Of a stretch of 64,000 bases of DNA, positions 54,802 to 63,928 are shown in pieces; position 1 is the first letter of the stretch, and each line of letters starts with the position of its first letter. A program made the position numbers and the translations under genes. The stretch comes from Faecalimonas umbilicata (GTDB taxonomy: Bacteria; Bacillota; Clostridia; Lachnospirales; Lachnospiraceae), in assembly GCF_004346095.1 (NCBI RefSeq), contig NZ_SLZV01000005.1, positions 82,222 to 146,221 on the forward strand. Reading direction: 5' to 3'. The notes under the pieces are model-generated. The model was not told where the DNA came from, made no database searches, and worked only from the letters and a program-made list of their open reading frames with translations.

Positions 54802-55542
54802 CTATTTCATGCTGTATCCCTGAAGCAATTCTTCTGTATAAACTCCAGGCTCTCTGTACACGATTAACGGTGGCTCTACCTTCATCCGCGGTCTCCCACC
54901 TCTTGATCCTTCAATCAGCACCATATTCGGTTCTTTATCGATATATGGGTGCACAAGCCGCATCCGCTTCGGTTCAATTCCATGCATAGACATTTTCGTA
55001 AGAATTTCCGGCAATCGGAACGGTCTGTGTACCATATAAAATCTTCCCTTAAATTTCAGAAGTTTTGCACTCTCCCTTAAAATATCATCCAGTGTACACA
55101 ACACTTCATGACGGGCAATCGTCTTTGCATCAGCCTCATTCTTAAGTCCATGTTCTCCTAACATGTAAGGCGGATTTGTTGTGATCACATCAAAAGAAGC
55201 GGGAGAAAATATCGTGCCCGCCTCCTTGATATCGCCTGTCTGAATCGTTATCTTCTGCTCCAGATGATTGTGTGCCACACTTCTTTGCGCCATATCCGCA
55301 CTTTCTTTCTGGATCTCCAGCCCAGTAAAATGTTCCCCTTCTGTCTTTGCTTCCAGAAGGATTGGAATGATTCCCGTTCCTGTTCCAAGATCCAGCGCGC
55401 TCTCTCCCTTTTTGACTGCAGCAAAATTAGAAAGGAGCACTGCATCCATGCCAAAGCAGAATCTTCCCGGATGCTGGATGATTTCATACCCATGAATCTG
55501 GAGATCATCTAATCTCTCTTCCTGCTTTAAATTAGTTGTCAT
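54802..55542 (-). CDS. trmN6: tRNA1(Val) adenine-N6 methyltransferase-like protein
   Basis: The protein has 246 residues. It is a class I methyltransferase with motif I ALDLGTGTGIIPI and the catalytic NPPY motif (TTNPPYM) of N6-adenine methyltransferases. The family (YabB in Bacillus, TrmN6/YfiC in Escherichia coli) methylates A37 of tRNA1(Val) in the latter. Here the target is inferred by homology and by its position between ricT and rsmI. It overlaps the ricT stop by 11 bp. Confidence 0.88.
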   Translation of the reverse strand: MTTNLKQEERLDDLQIHGYEIIQHPGRFCFGMDAVLLSNFAAVKKGESALDLGTGTGIIPILLEAKTEGEHFTGLEIQKESADMAQRSVAHNHLEQKITIQTGDIKEAGTIFSPASFDVITTNPPYMLGEHGLKNEADAKTIARHEVLCTLDDILRESAKLLKFKGRFYMVHRPFRLPEILTKMSMHGIEPKRMRLVHPYIDKEPNMVLIEGSRGGRPRMKVEPPLIVYREPGVYTEELLQGYSMK

Positions 55543-56443
55543 CTAACTTCGATTCTCCTGTACCTTTCTCAAGCGCAGCCAGCTCTCTCATCTGCTCTTT
55601 CGAGAGTCTGACTTCATTTTTCTTCCTTCTTGGTTTAAATTTCAATTCAGAAACTTTATATTCTCTGATCTCTTTCTCATCGTTGTCAAGCTTCACGATC
55701 ACCTTCACAAGCTGTCTTAACACGCTCAGGCTATGAACCTCCCCTTTCAGGCCTTCCACAGTCGTGACCGTATCTCCTACAGAAGGAAGGTGACTGTTTA
55801 ATTCTTCATAGGTCTCCTGCTCATTTGTCAGGCAGCACATTAACCTGCCGCATACTCCGGAGATCTTTGTCGGATTCAGAGACAAATTCTGCTCTTTCGC
55901 CATCTTGATCGATACCGGTGCAAATTCTGACAAGTAGGTGTGACAACAGAGCGGTCTTCCACAGACTCCAATACCTCCGCGGATCTTTGTCTCATCTCTG
56001 ACCCCGATCTGTCTTAATTCAATTCTTGTGCGGAAGACTGCTGCAAGATCTTTTACCAGTTCCCGGAAGTCAATTCTTCCATCGGCTGTAAAATAAAACA
56101 ATACTTTGTTATTATCAAATGTATATTCTGCATTGATCAGCTTCATCTCCAGTCCATGTTTTCTTATCTTCTCAAGACAAATCTGAAATGCTTCTTTTTC
56201 TTTTTCTCTGTTCTTTTCTTCCGTTCGGCGGTCTTCTTCTGTCGCGATACGGATCACCGTCTTTAGCGGCTGCATGATCTGGTCATCTGGAACATCCTTC
56301 GGTCCTGTCACTACATTCCCAAACTCAATTCCTCTTGCAGTCTCTACGATCACCTGATTTCCTCTTTTGACATCAAATTTCCCCGGTGAAAAAAAATAAA
56401 TCTTCCCTGCCGTGCGAAATCTTACCCCGATTACTCTTGCCAT
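55532..56443 (-). CDS. ricT: RicT/YaaT-like PSP1 domain protein
   Basis: The protein has 303 residues. The PSP1 domain is Cys-rich: CGRPLCCHTYL and GVCGRLMCCL give the Cys cluster that in B. subtilis RicT binds iron-sulphur clusters with RicA/RicF. The RicAFT complex supports RNase Y-dependent mRNA maturation and sporulation/competence phosphorelay steps. The C-terminus is basic (KPRRKKNEVRLS). It lies four bases downstream of holB and overlaps trmN6, in the same order as in Bacillus. Confidence 0.92.
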   Translation of the reverse strand: MARVIGVRFRTAGKIYFFSPGKFDVKRGNQVIVETARGIEFGNVVTGPKDVPDDQIMQPLKTVIRIATEEDRRTEEKNREKEKEAFQICLEKIRKHGLEMKLINAEYTFDNNKVLFYFTADGRIDFRELVKDLAAVFRTRIELRQIGVRDETKIRGGIGVCGRPLCCHTYLSEFAPVSIKMAKEQNLSLNPTKISGVCGRLMCCLTNEQETYEELNSHLPSVGDTVTTVEGLKGEVHSLSVLRQLVKVIVKLDNDEKEIREYKVSELKFKPRRKKNEVRLSKEQMRELAALEKGTGESKLDDN

Positions 56444-56447
56444 TGTT

Positions 56448-57437
56448 CTAGTTCTCCTTTATTGTCAGCAGTAACAGTTCCATGACAAGATCAAAGTTTA
56501 CATTCGCCTTCAGACGTGCTTTCGCCTTCTCGATGCTGTCTAAGATCTTCTCAATTCCTTCATAGGAACTTTTACTTGCCCGTTCTTTGATATAATTCAG
56601 CTGGTCAGCAAATACAACGCCATCTACATCTTTTGTCGCCTTGTAGAGAAGAATATCCCTGTACCAGATCATGATAATGTCGAGATAATCTGTGATATCT
56701 AACTTATAATTATTGATCCTCTTAATTGCCTCCACAATCTCATACAGTTCCATATCATTAATATATTTTAAAAGCTGCACCGCTTCTTCCTTGATCTCAT
56801 TGAAATGTTCGGAAGTCGCCAGCATGATCGCACGTCCCATATTTCCCTGTGCAAATGCAGTGCAGATATCCGCTTTATAGTCCGGAATCTCCATCTCTTC
56901 CATCAAATATTTCTTAATCAGCTTGTCTTTGATATTCCTCAGTTTTAACATGACACAACGGGAACGGATCGTCGGTAAAAGCACTTCTGCATTTTCTGTC
57001 AGAAGAAAGATCACTGCATAAGACGGCGGCTCTTCTATTGTTTTTAAAAGAGCATTCTGTGCCTGCACAGTCATTTTATCCGCCTCCGGAATAATATAAA
57101 TCTTATATTTACTACTGTACGGCTTAATCAAAATGTCGTTGTTCACCTGTGTGCGGATATCATCGACACTGATCGAATTCGGCTTTTCATGTGTCACCTT
57201 GATAATATCTGGCTGATTATTTCCATCCGCCTGCTTACAGGAACGACATTCTCCACAAGGTTCTACTCCCTCTCCCTCGCACTGAAGTGTCCTTGCAAAT
57301 AAGTCTGCAAGCATCTTCTTTCCGGAGCCTTTCTGTCCGTTCATAATATATGCATGGGAAACTTTGTCCATCTTCACCGCATTCTGAATATACTCAATAA
57401 TCTCATTATGTCCAATTACATCTTTAAATCCGCCCAT
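56448..57437 (-). CDS. holB: DNA polymerase III delta' subunit
   Basis: The protein has 329 residues. It is an AAA+ clamp-loader subunit with N-terminal IGHNEIIEYIQNAV, the modified Walker A NGQKGSGKKM, a zinc-binding CEGEGVEPCGECRSC cluster, the Walker B-like IIPEADKM and sensor TIEEPP. It is part of the clamp loader that places the sliding clamp in replication. The start is ambiguous between the ATG used here and one two codons upstream (57443), as both share the AAAGGA site. The unsupported longer frame touches the end of the upstream kinase gene. Confidence 0.93.
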   Translation of the reverse strand: MGGFKDVIGHNEIIEYIQNAVKMDKVSHAYIMNGQKGSGKKMLADLFARTLQCEGEGVEPCGECRSCKQADGNNQPDIIKVTHEKPNSISVDDIRTQVNNDILIKPYSSKYKIYIIPEADKMTVQAQNALLKTIEEPPSYAVIFLLTENAEVLLPTIRSRCVMLKLRNIKDKLIKKYLMEEMEIPDYKADICTAFAQGNMGRAIMLATSEHFNEIKEEAVQLLKYINDMELYEIVEAIKRINNYKLDITDYLDIIMIWYRDILLYKATKDVDGVVFADQLNYIKERASKSSYEGIEKILDSIEKAKARLKANVNFDLVMELLLLTIKEN

Positions 57438-57478
57438 GATCATCACGTCCTTTGTGTGTAAATTGTTAGTTGAAAGCA

Positions 57479-58093
57479 TTAGATACTGCCAGTTTCTTTG
57501 TTGTTATTATAGCATAGATTTTTCTGAATATATAGCATAATTTCATTTGTACATTTTCCCATATCCAGATTTTCAAAACGCTGCACAATTCCAAGCCGTT
57601 CTAAATTTTCTTCCGAAAAATCCTTCTCATCTGCAAGAAACCGTCTGCAAAGTTCTGCATATTTTGGTTCTTTCTGCGTGCGTTCCCTCTCAAGCGCTCT
57701 CTCTAATCGAACTCCATCGTCTACCTGTATATAAATTGGAATTACATTTTCCTTTCCAAAATAATTCTGCATTTTTTCAAAAGACTCCAGTGTCCCGATT
57801 GCCACACAACTTTCATTTCCTGAAAATTGCCCGTCATCTGCCGTGAAATAGTACCAGATGCCGTGTACCGTATTGTATGCCCGAAGTTCGATGATCTTTC
57901 CCTCTCTTTCAAGTTCTCGCATCCTCTCCTCCGTTACAAAATGATACGCAACACCGTCTTCTTCTCCTTCCCGGATCGGGCGCGTCGTATAGATTACCAC
58001 CGTCCGCAGATCCGTCAGAAGCTTTTGTATTTTCTGAAAAATAGTATCTTTTCCTGCTGCACTTTTGCCCATAAAATAAAAAATCTTACTCAT
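57479..58093 (-). CDS. Guanylate kinase-like nucleotide kinase
   Basis: The protein has 204 residues. The P-loop is MGKSAAGKDT (guanylate kinases have SGxSGAGKST). The GMP-binding region TTRPIREGEEDGVAYHFVTEE is well conserved, but the usual YGT segment is altered (YNTVHGIWYYF). It sits exactly where Bacillus-type clusters carry thymidylate kinase (yaaO-tmk-...-holB). The canonical guanylate kinase is presumably elsewhere. Activity on GMP or another nucleotide is likely but unverified. It overlaps the upstream decarboxylase stop by eight bases, which shows co-translation. Confidence 0.8.
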   Translation of the reverse strand: MSKIFYFMGKSAAGKDTIFQKIQKLLTDLRTVVIYTTRPIREGEEDGVAYHFVTEERMRELEREGKIIELRAYNTVHGIWYYFTADDGQFSGNESCVAIGTLESFEKMQNYFGKENVIPIYIQVDDGVRLERALERERTQKEPKYAELCRRFLADEKDFSEENLERLGIVQRFENLDMGKCTNEIMLYIQKNLCYNNNKETGSI

Positions 58094-59477
58094 CGCTGCA
58101 CACCTTTATTCTTCCTTCCTCTGTCAACCCTTCGATTGAAAATCCCCTTTTTCTATATTGTTCAAGATAGGAAATAACTTCCCAAGTCACCTCTTCGCCG
58201 GGCACGATCAATGGGATTCCCGGCGGATACAGATACGCATATTCCATAGAAATCAACCCGACACTGTCTTCCCATGCTATGCTGATTCCATTTTTTCTTT
58301 CAACTGCTTCCGAACTTTTCAAACACAATCTGGTTCGTGGAAGACTACCGAAACAATGCTTCTCTTTTGATTCCTTACATGCTGCATCAATTTCCTCTAA
58401 TGCACTTACAAACCGTTCCAATCCTTCCCGTGTATCTCCAACCGAAGTCATGGCAAGAATATAGTTCCCCGCTGTCATCTCCATCTCCAGGTGATATTTT
58501 TCTCTCAGTATCTTTGAAAGCTCTCTGCTTGACAATGTACTGTTCTGAACAGAGATTACCAGTTTCGACCGGTCATACTGTTCTGTCTCGATTAATTTCA
58601 GGTGACATAGTCTTCCCAGTCTCTCTCTGACTTTTTCCAGCGCCTGCACATACGTTTCAAATTCCCGTTCCCCGCTTTGCTCCAGAAATTCCATGCACAC
58701 ATCAATACTCGCCATCAAAATGTAGGAAGGACTGCTGGACTGCAATATATGAAGGTAACGCTCGATCTTCTTCCGGTCTGCGATCGGACCATTTAGATGA
58801 AGCAGCGCTGTCTGTGTCAGAGCAGGTAAGGTCTTATGTACACTGTGGATAACAACATCTGCCCCTTTTCTGTTTGCATTTTCCGGGAAATACGGATGAA
58901 ATCCAAAATGTGCCCCATGCGCTTCATCCACGATTAACGGAATGCTGTATTGATGTACGATCTCAGCAATCTTCTCAACATCTGAAACCACACCGTCATA
59001 TGTTGGAGAGACAATCATGACTGCTCTGATCTCTGGTTCCCTCTCCAACAAAGTTTTTACTTCTTCTGCGGAAATTTCTCCACTCATTCCCGATTCCACA
59101 TGCGACGGATAAATGTACATCGGTTCCAGTTCATTTAGATCTATCGCATGATAAACAGACTTATGACAGTTTCTTGCTACAAGAATCTTGTCCCCTCTGT
59201 TTGTGGAACCAAGAATCGCACTCAGAATGCCAACCGTGCTTCCATTTACAAGAAAATGGGTGGTCTCTGCTTTGTAAAGCCTGGCTGCCCGCGCTTCCGC
59301 CTCCCTGATAATCCCATCTGCATGGTGAAGATCATCAAATCCGTCAATTTCCGTAATATCCAATTCATAAGGAATCCGATTTGGAATCAGCTGCCGGTTT
59401 CTCTTATGTCCAGGCATATGCATCCCGTAAAAATCACTATTTCCATACGTTTCTAATCTATCATAAAGTGTCTTCAT
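58086..59477 (-). CDS. Orn/Lys/Arg decarboxylase-like PLP enzyme
   Basis: The protein has 463 residues from the chosen start. It is a fold-type I PLP enzyme: N-terminal FYGMHMPGHKRN, ITEIDGFDDLHHADG, NGSTVGILSAIL, the aspartate ring partner in IVDEAHGAHFG, and the PLP Lys in VIHSVHKTLPALTQTALLH. The C-terminal domain ends in the family's YLYPPGIPLIVPGE. It is the SpeA/YaaO type, making polyamine precursors such as agmatine or cadaverine, with substrate not certain. The start is uncertain: no candidate ATG has a strong ribosome site, and upstream in-frame methionines would give up to 500 residues. It heads the decarboxylase-kinase-holB-ricT-trmN6-rsmI cluster. Confidence 0.9.
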   Translation of the reverse strand: MKTLYDRLETYGNSDFYGMHMPGHKRNRQLIPNRIPYELDITEIDGFDDLHHADGIIREAEARAARLYKAETTHFLVNGSTVGILSAILGSTNRGDKILVARNCHKSVYHAIDLNELEPMYIYPSHVESGMSGEISAEEVKTLLEREPEIRAVMIVSPTYDGVVSDVEKIAEIVHQYSIPLIVDEAHGAHFGFHPYFPENANRKGADVVIHSVHKTLPALTQTALLHLNGPIADRKKIERYLHILQSSSPSYILMASIDVCMEFLEQSGEREFETYVQALEKVRERLGRLCHLKLIETEQYDRSKLVISVQNSTLSSRELSKILREKYHLEMEMTAGNYILAMTSVGDTREGLERFVSALEEIDAACKESKEKHCFGSLPRTRLCLKSSEAVERKNGISIAWEDSVGLISMEYAYLYPPGIPLIVPGEEVTWEVISYLEQYRKRGFSIEGLTEEGRIKVCSDE

Positions 59478-59624
59478 ATTTTCTATTCTATACTTTCTAT
59501 CTTCTAGTTCCTGAAACTGCATCTTTTTCAGACTGCATTTCTTTCTCATTGTATCAAAGTGTTCATCTTTAAGCAAGATTTCCCACATTCCATTTCCGTT
59601 TCCAAAAATAGCTTTCTACAGAAG

Positions 59625-59672
59625 AAAACTCCAGTGGATCTATGTACGCGACATCATCCACTGGAGTTTTTA
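59625..59672. terminator. Intrinsic terminator after carB
   Basis: AAAACTCCAGTGGAT (59625-59639) pairs with ATCCACTGGAGTTTT (59656-59670). T-rich ends in both directions. It separates carB from the decarboxylase cluster. Confidence 0.8.
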
Positions 59673-59709
59673 TTTCACTCACTTTTCTATTTACTTTTTC
59701 AACAATTTT

Positions 59710-62700
59710 TTACATTTTGTCTGTAATCTCGCTGTGTAATTCCTGAATAGATTTTACTTCTCCGCAGCCCGGTTTTTTCATTGACTGAATACCGCTTACA
59801 GTTGCTTTTGCAGCTGCCATTGTTGTGATATATGGAACTTTTTTCTTAATTGCAGCTTTTCTTAAATAGCTGTCATCTACATTCTCGCTCTTTCCGATTG
59901 GTGTATTGACAATCAGATCGATCTTTCCATTCATGATTAAATCAAGAATGTTTGGACGACCTTCCTGCATTTTATTTACAAGTTCCGCCTCAATTCCTTC
60001 CTGCTGAAGTAATTTGTAAGTATTCTTAGAAGCAAGAATTTTAAATCCTGTCTCTGCAAACTGTCTTGCCACATCAGCAACTTCTGCTTTATCTCTGTCA
60101 TTGACTGTGATCAGAACTGTTCCTTCCATCGGGATTTTCAGCTGTGTAGCTTCCTGTGCTTTATAATATGCTTCCCCGTAGAATCTTGAAAGTCCTAAAA
60201 CCTCACCTGTTGAACGCATTTCTGGTCCTAATACAGGGTCTACTTCCTGGAACATGTTAAATGGGAATACAGCTTCTTTTACTCCATAGTAAGGAATATC
60301 CTGTTCTTTCAATGACGGAACCGGTGACGGTCTTCCTGTCAGTTCAGATGTCACAATGTCGATCGCAAGCGGTACCATTCTGATGTTACATACTTTTGAT
60401 ACAAGCGGTACTGTTCTGGATGCTCTCGGATTTGCCTCTAATACATATACTTTTCCGTTCTCGATCGCATACTGCATGTTCATAAGTCCTTTCACATGCA
60501 TTTCTTCTGCGATTTTTCTAGTGTATTCTTTGATTGTCTTTACATTCTCTTCTGAAATATATTTAGAAGGAATGATACATGCAGAGTCTCCTGAATGTAC
60601 ACCTGCAAGCTCAATGTGTTCCATAACTGCCGGAACAAATGCATGTGTTCCATCGCTGATTGCATCTGCTTCACATTCTGTTGCATGTCCTAAGAAGCGG
60701 TCGATCAAGATTGGTCTGTCCGGTGTTACTCCTACTGCAGCTTTCATGTATCCAACCATGCTCTCTGCATCATGAACAACTTCCATTCCTCTTCCTCCAA
60801 GTACATAAGAAGGACGTACCATTACCGGATATCCGATTTTTTCAGCGATCTCTAACGCTTCTTCTACATTGACTGCCATTCCTGACTCCGGCATTGGAAT
60901 TTCCAGTTTTTCCATCATTGCACGGAATAAATCTCTATCTTCTGCAAGATCAATTACAGATGGAGCTGTACCAAGAATTTTTACTCCATTCTTTTCCAGA
61001 TCTGCTGCAAGGTTCAGTGGTGTCTGACCTCCGAACTGTGCGATCACTCCTACCGGTTTTTCTTTTTCATAAATGCTTAAAACATCTTCCAGTGTCAATG
61101 GTTCAAAGTACAGTTTGTCAGATGTATCATAATCTGTAGAAACAGTCTCTGGATTACAGTTTACAATAATAGTTTCAAATCCAAGCTGTTTTAATGCCAG
61201 TGAAGCATGTACACAGCAATAATCGAATTCAATTCCCTGTCCGATTCTGTTTGGACCGCCACCGAGAATCATAATTTTCTGCTTCTCAGTGCTGATTGGA
61301 TTCTTGTCTTCTCCATTATATGTTGAGTAGTAGTATGCGCTGTCTTCTGTTCCGCTTACATGAACACCTTCCCATTTTTCTTCCACTCCGATTGCAAGAC
61401 GTCTTCCTCTTACTTCGTCTTCATTGATTTCCAAAATCTGGCTGAGGTATTTATCTGAGAATCCGTCTTTCTTTGCCTGAGTAAGTGCTTCGTCTGATGG
61501 AAGTGTTCCTTTGTGCTGCAGAAGTGCTTCTTCCTCTTCCACAAGTTCTTTCATCTGCTCAATGAAATATTTCTTCACTTTTGTGATCTCATGAATTTCA
61601 TCAACAGTAGCACCTTTTCTCAGTGCCTCATACATAATAAAATGTCTTTCACTTGTAGGTGTGATCAGCATTTTTAATAATTCTTCTTTTGATTTCTGAT
61701 CAAAATCTTTTGCATGTCCAAGTCCATAGCGACCTGTCTCCAAGCTTCGGATTGCTTTCTGGAATGCTTCTTTGTATGTCTTACCGATGCTCATTACTTC
61801 ACCGACTGCACGCATCTGTGTTCCTAATTTATCTTCTACACCTTTGAATTTTTCAAAAGCCCAACGTGCAAATTTAATTACAACATAATCCCCGTCTGGA
61901 ACATACTTATCTAATGTTCCATATTTTCCACAAGGAATATCTTCTAATGTCATACCTGTAGCAAGCATTGCAGAAACAAGCGCGATCGGGAATCCGGTTG
62001 CTTTAGAAGCAAGTGCAGAAGAACGAGATGTTCTCGGATTGATCTCAATTACGATATCACGATCTGTCTTTGGATCATGTGCCCACTGTACATTAGTTCC
62101 ACCAATTACCTGGATTGCCTCAACAATCTTATAAGACTTCTCCTGTAAACGTTTCTGTACATTTTCCGGAATAGTAAGCATTGGTGCTGCACAGAAGGAA
62201 TCTCCGGTATGTACTCCAAGCGGATCAATATTCTCAATGAAACATACTGTGATCATATTATTGTTTGCATCACGGACAACTTCTAATTCTAACTCTTCCC
62301 ATCCAAGAATGGATTCTTCTACAAGAACTTGTCCTACAAGGCTGGCTTGCAGACCACGAGCGCAGACTGTCTTCAGTTCTTCTACATTATATACAAGACC
62401 TCCGCCTGCTCCACCCATCGTATATGCCGGACGAAGAACAACCGGGTAACCTAATTTATCTGCGATTGCAAGCGCTTCATCAACAGAATATGCAACTTCA
62501 CTTCTTGCCATCTCAATTCCAAGGCTGTCCATAGTTTTCTTAAATTCGATTCTATCTTCACCACGTTCAATGGCATCTACCTGAACTCCGATAACTTCGA
62601 CATTGTATTTTTCTAAAACTCCTGCCTGTGCCAATTCTGAGCATAAATTAAGACCTGACTGCCCTCCAAGGTTTGGTAATAAAGCATCTGGTCTTTCCTT

Positions 62701-62937
62701 TTTAATAATTTGTTCGATTCTATCCACATTTAGTGGTTCAATATAAGTAACGTCAGCAACATCCGGATCTGTCATAATCGTAGCCGGATTAGAATTCACT
62801 AATACAATTTCATACCCAAGGTTTCTAAGTGCTTTACAAGCCTGTGTTCCTGAATAGTCAAATTCACACGCCTGTCCAATGATAATAGGGCCTGATCCAA
62901 TAATAAGTACCTTATGAATATCTTTTCTCTGTGACAT
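59710..62937 (-). CDS. carB: Carbamoyl-phosphate synthase large subunit
   Basis: The protein has 1075 residues, full length. It has two homologous ATP-grasp halves: the first with GSGPIIIGQACEFDYSG and the second with GGGPNRIGQGIEFDYCC, each followed by the GGRGMEVV/GGAGGGLVY nucleotide loops. A C-terminal MGS-like allosteric domain follows (about 935-1075). It makes carbamoyl phosphate for pyrimidines and arginine together with the CarA glutaminase. No carA is adjacent: upstream lies the tRNA/rRNA locus and downstream a terminator. AGGAGG precedes the ATG. Regulation is probably only by its own promoter, as no pyrR site or attenuator is evident in the 130-bp leader region. Confidence 0.97.
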   Translation of the reverse strand: MSQRKDIHKVLIIGSGPIIIGQACEFDYSGTQACKALRNLGYEIVLVNSNPATIMTDPDVADVTYIEPLNVDRIEQIIKKERPDALLPNLGGQSGLNLCSELAQAGVLEKYNVEVIGVQVDAIERGEDRIEFKKTMDSLGIEMARSEVAYSVDEALAIADKLGYPVVLRPAYTMGGAGGGLVYNVEELKTVCARGLQASLVGQVLVEESILGWEELELEVVRDANNNMITVCFIENIDPLGVHTGDSFCAAPMLTIPENVQKRLQEKSYKIVEAIQVIGGTNVQWAHDPKTDRDIVIEINPRTSRSSALASKATGFPIALVSAMLATGMTLEDIPCGKYGTLDKYVPDGDYVVIKFARWAFEKFKGVEDKLGTQMRAVGEVMSIGKTYKEAFQKAIRSLETGRYGLGHAKDFDQKSKEELLKMLITPTSERHFIMYEALRKGATVDEIHEITKVKKYFIEQMKELVEEEEALLQHKGTLPSDEALTQAKKDGFSDKYLSQILEINEDEVRGRRLAIGVEEKWEGVHVSGTEDSAYYYSTYNGEDKNPISTEKQKIMILGGGPNRIGQGIEFDYCCVHASLALKQLGFETIIVNCNPETVSTDYDTSDKLYFEPLTLEDVLSIYEKEKPVGVIAQFGGQTPLNLAADLEKNGVKILGTAPSVIDLAEDRDLFRAMMEKLEIPMPESGMAVNVEEALEIAEKIGYPVMVRPSYVLGGRGMEVVHDAESMVGYMKAAVGVTPDRPILIDRFLGHATECEADAISDGTHAFVPAVMEHIELAGVHSGDSACIIPSKYISEENVKTIKEYTRKIAEEMHVKGLMNMQYAIENGKVYVLEANPRASRTVPLVSKVCNIRMVPLAIDIVTSELTGRPSPVPSLKEQDIPYYGVKEAVFPFNMFQEVDPVLGPEMRSTGEVLGLSRFYGEAYYKAQEATQLKIPMEGTVLITVNDRDKAEVADVARQFAETGFKILASKNTYKLLQQEGIEAELVNKMQEGRPNILDLIMNGKIDLIVNTPIGKSENVDDSYLRKAAIKKKVPYITTMAAAKATVSGIQSMKKPGCGEVKSIQELHSEITDKM

Positions 62938-62972
62938 ATTAAATTCCTCCTGTTCTCAACGCATTTTAAACT

Positions 62973-63001
62973 ATTATACATAGCTAAACTGAAGTTTGCA
63001 A
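62973..63001 (-). promoter_or_regulatory. Promoter of carB
   Basis: TTGCAA (RC of 62996-63001), 17-base spacer, perfect TATAAT (RC of 62973-62978), 36 bp upstream of the start codon. Confidence 0.8.
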
Positions 63002-63070
63002 GAGAAATTTTTATTTTGTTTCATTTTGCCCTATTTCCTTACAAAATGTATCTTTTTTTTGTGAGATAAT

Positions 63071-63097
63071 AAAAAAAACAACCACCAAAGTGATTGT
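63071..63097 (-). terminator. Terminator of the tRNA/rRNA transcript
   Basis: ACAATCAC (RC of 63090-63097) pairs with GTGGTTGT (RC of 63078-63085, one G-U pair), followed by a run of eight Ts on the minus strand. It lies seven bases past the last tRNA. Confidence 0.75.
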
Positions 63098-63103
63098 CCT
63101 AAG

Positions 63104-63176
63104 TGAAGCATCGGGGATTCGAACCCCGGACAACTTGATTAAAAGTCAAGTGCTCTACCGACTGAGCTAATGCTCC
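63104..63176 (-). tRNA. tRNA-Lys (UUU)
   Basis: A 73-base cloverleaf on the minus strand: acceptor GGAGCAT/ATGCTTC, anticodon loop CTTTTAA with anticodon TTT, TΨC arm GGTTCGAATCC. The last tRNA before the terminator. Confidence 0.95.
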
Positions 63177-63209
63177 ATATTCTGTTTTTTGTCGCTTTAT
63201 ATCTGACAG

Positions 63210-63282
<73 letters not shown>

Positions 63283-63312
63283 TGATTTTACGCACCAGAC
63301 ATGCATAAAAAA

Positions 63313-63386
<74 letters not shown>

Positions 63387-63427
63387 ATATTATGAAATTA
63401 AAATCAGCTATTATTTTAAATAGCTAA

Positions 63428-63509
63428 TGGATGGAGAAGGATTCGAACCTTCGAAGGCGTTGCCAACAGATTTACAGTCTGCCCCCTTTGGCCACTCGGG
63501 AATCCATCC
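63428..63509 (-). tRNA. tRNA-Tyr (GUA)
   Basis: 82 bases with a long variable arm as expected for Tyr. Acceptor GGATGGA/TCCATCC, anticodon GTA. Confidence 0.94.
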
Positions 63510-63542
63510 ATAAGTTAAAATGCTAAGATTAGCTTTTAACAA

Positions 63543-63615
63543 AGCCGACAATCGGACTTGAACCGATAACCTGCTGATTACAAATCAGCTGCTCTGCCAA
63601 TTGAGCCATGTCGGC
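63543..63615 (-). tRNA. tRNA-Thr (UGU)
   Basis: 73 bases. Acceptor GCCGACA/TGTCGGC with discriminator T, anticodon TGT in loop TTTGTAA. Confidence 0.95.
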
Positions 63616-63664
63616 ATATTCAATTAATGTCGGCATGTAAATCTTACGCCTTTTATTAGAATTA

Positions 63665-63737
63665 TGGGACCAATAGGGCTCGAACCTATGACCCTCTGCT
63701 TGTAAGGCAGATGCTCTCCCAGCTGAGCTATGATCCC
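63665..63737 (-). tRNA. tRNA-Val (UAC)
   Basis: 73 bases. Acceptor GGGATCA/TGGTCCC, anticodon TAC in loop CTTACAA. Confidence 0.95.
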
Positions 63738-63768
63738 ATATACTATAAATGTATCTAATCGATACAAG

Positions 63769-63842
63769 CGACCCGGAAGGGACTCGAACCCTCGACCTCC
63801 GCCGTGACAGGGCGGCGCTCTAACCAACTGAGCCACCGGGCC
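63769..63842 (-). tRNA. tRNA-Asp (GUC)
   Basis: 74 bases. Acceptor GGCCCGG/CCGGGTC (one G-U pair), anticodon GTC, discriminator G as required for Asp. First tRNA after the 23S gene. Confidence 0.94.
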
Positions 63843-63928
63843 ATTCTATTTGGTGTACCTTCAAAATCACATACAGTCAACTACTTTTCTAAGCTTTTCT
63901 CTCTCCATCCATTCTCCTATCACCACTT

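Noticed and set aside
63624..63836. 70-residue minus-strand ORF
   Set aside because: It is a translation through tRNA-Val and tRNA-Asp, with the well-known spurious 'AQLVRAPPCHGGGRGFES' and 'AQLGEHLPYKQ' patterns of tRNA genes.
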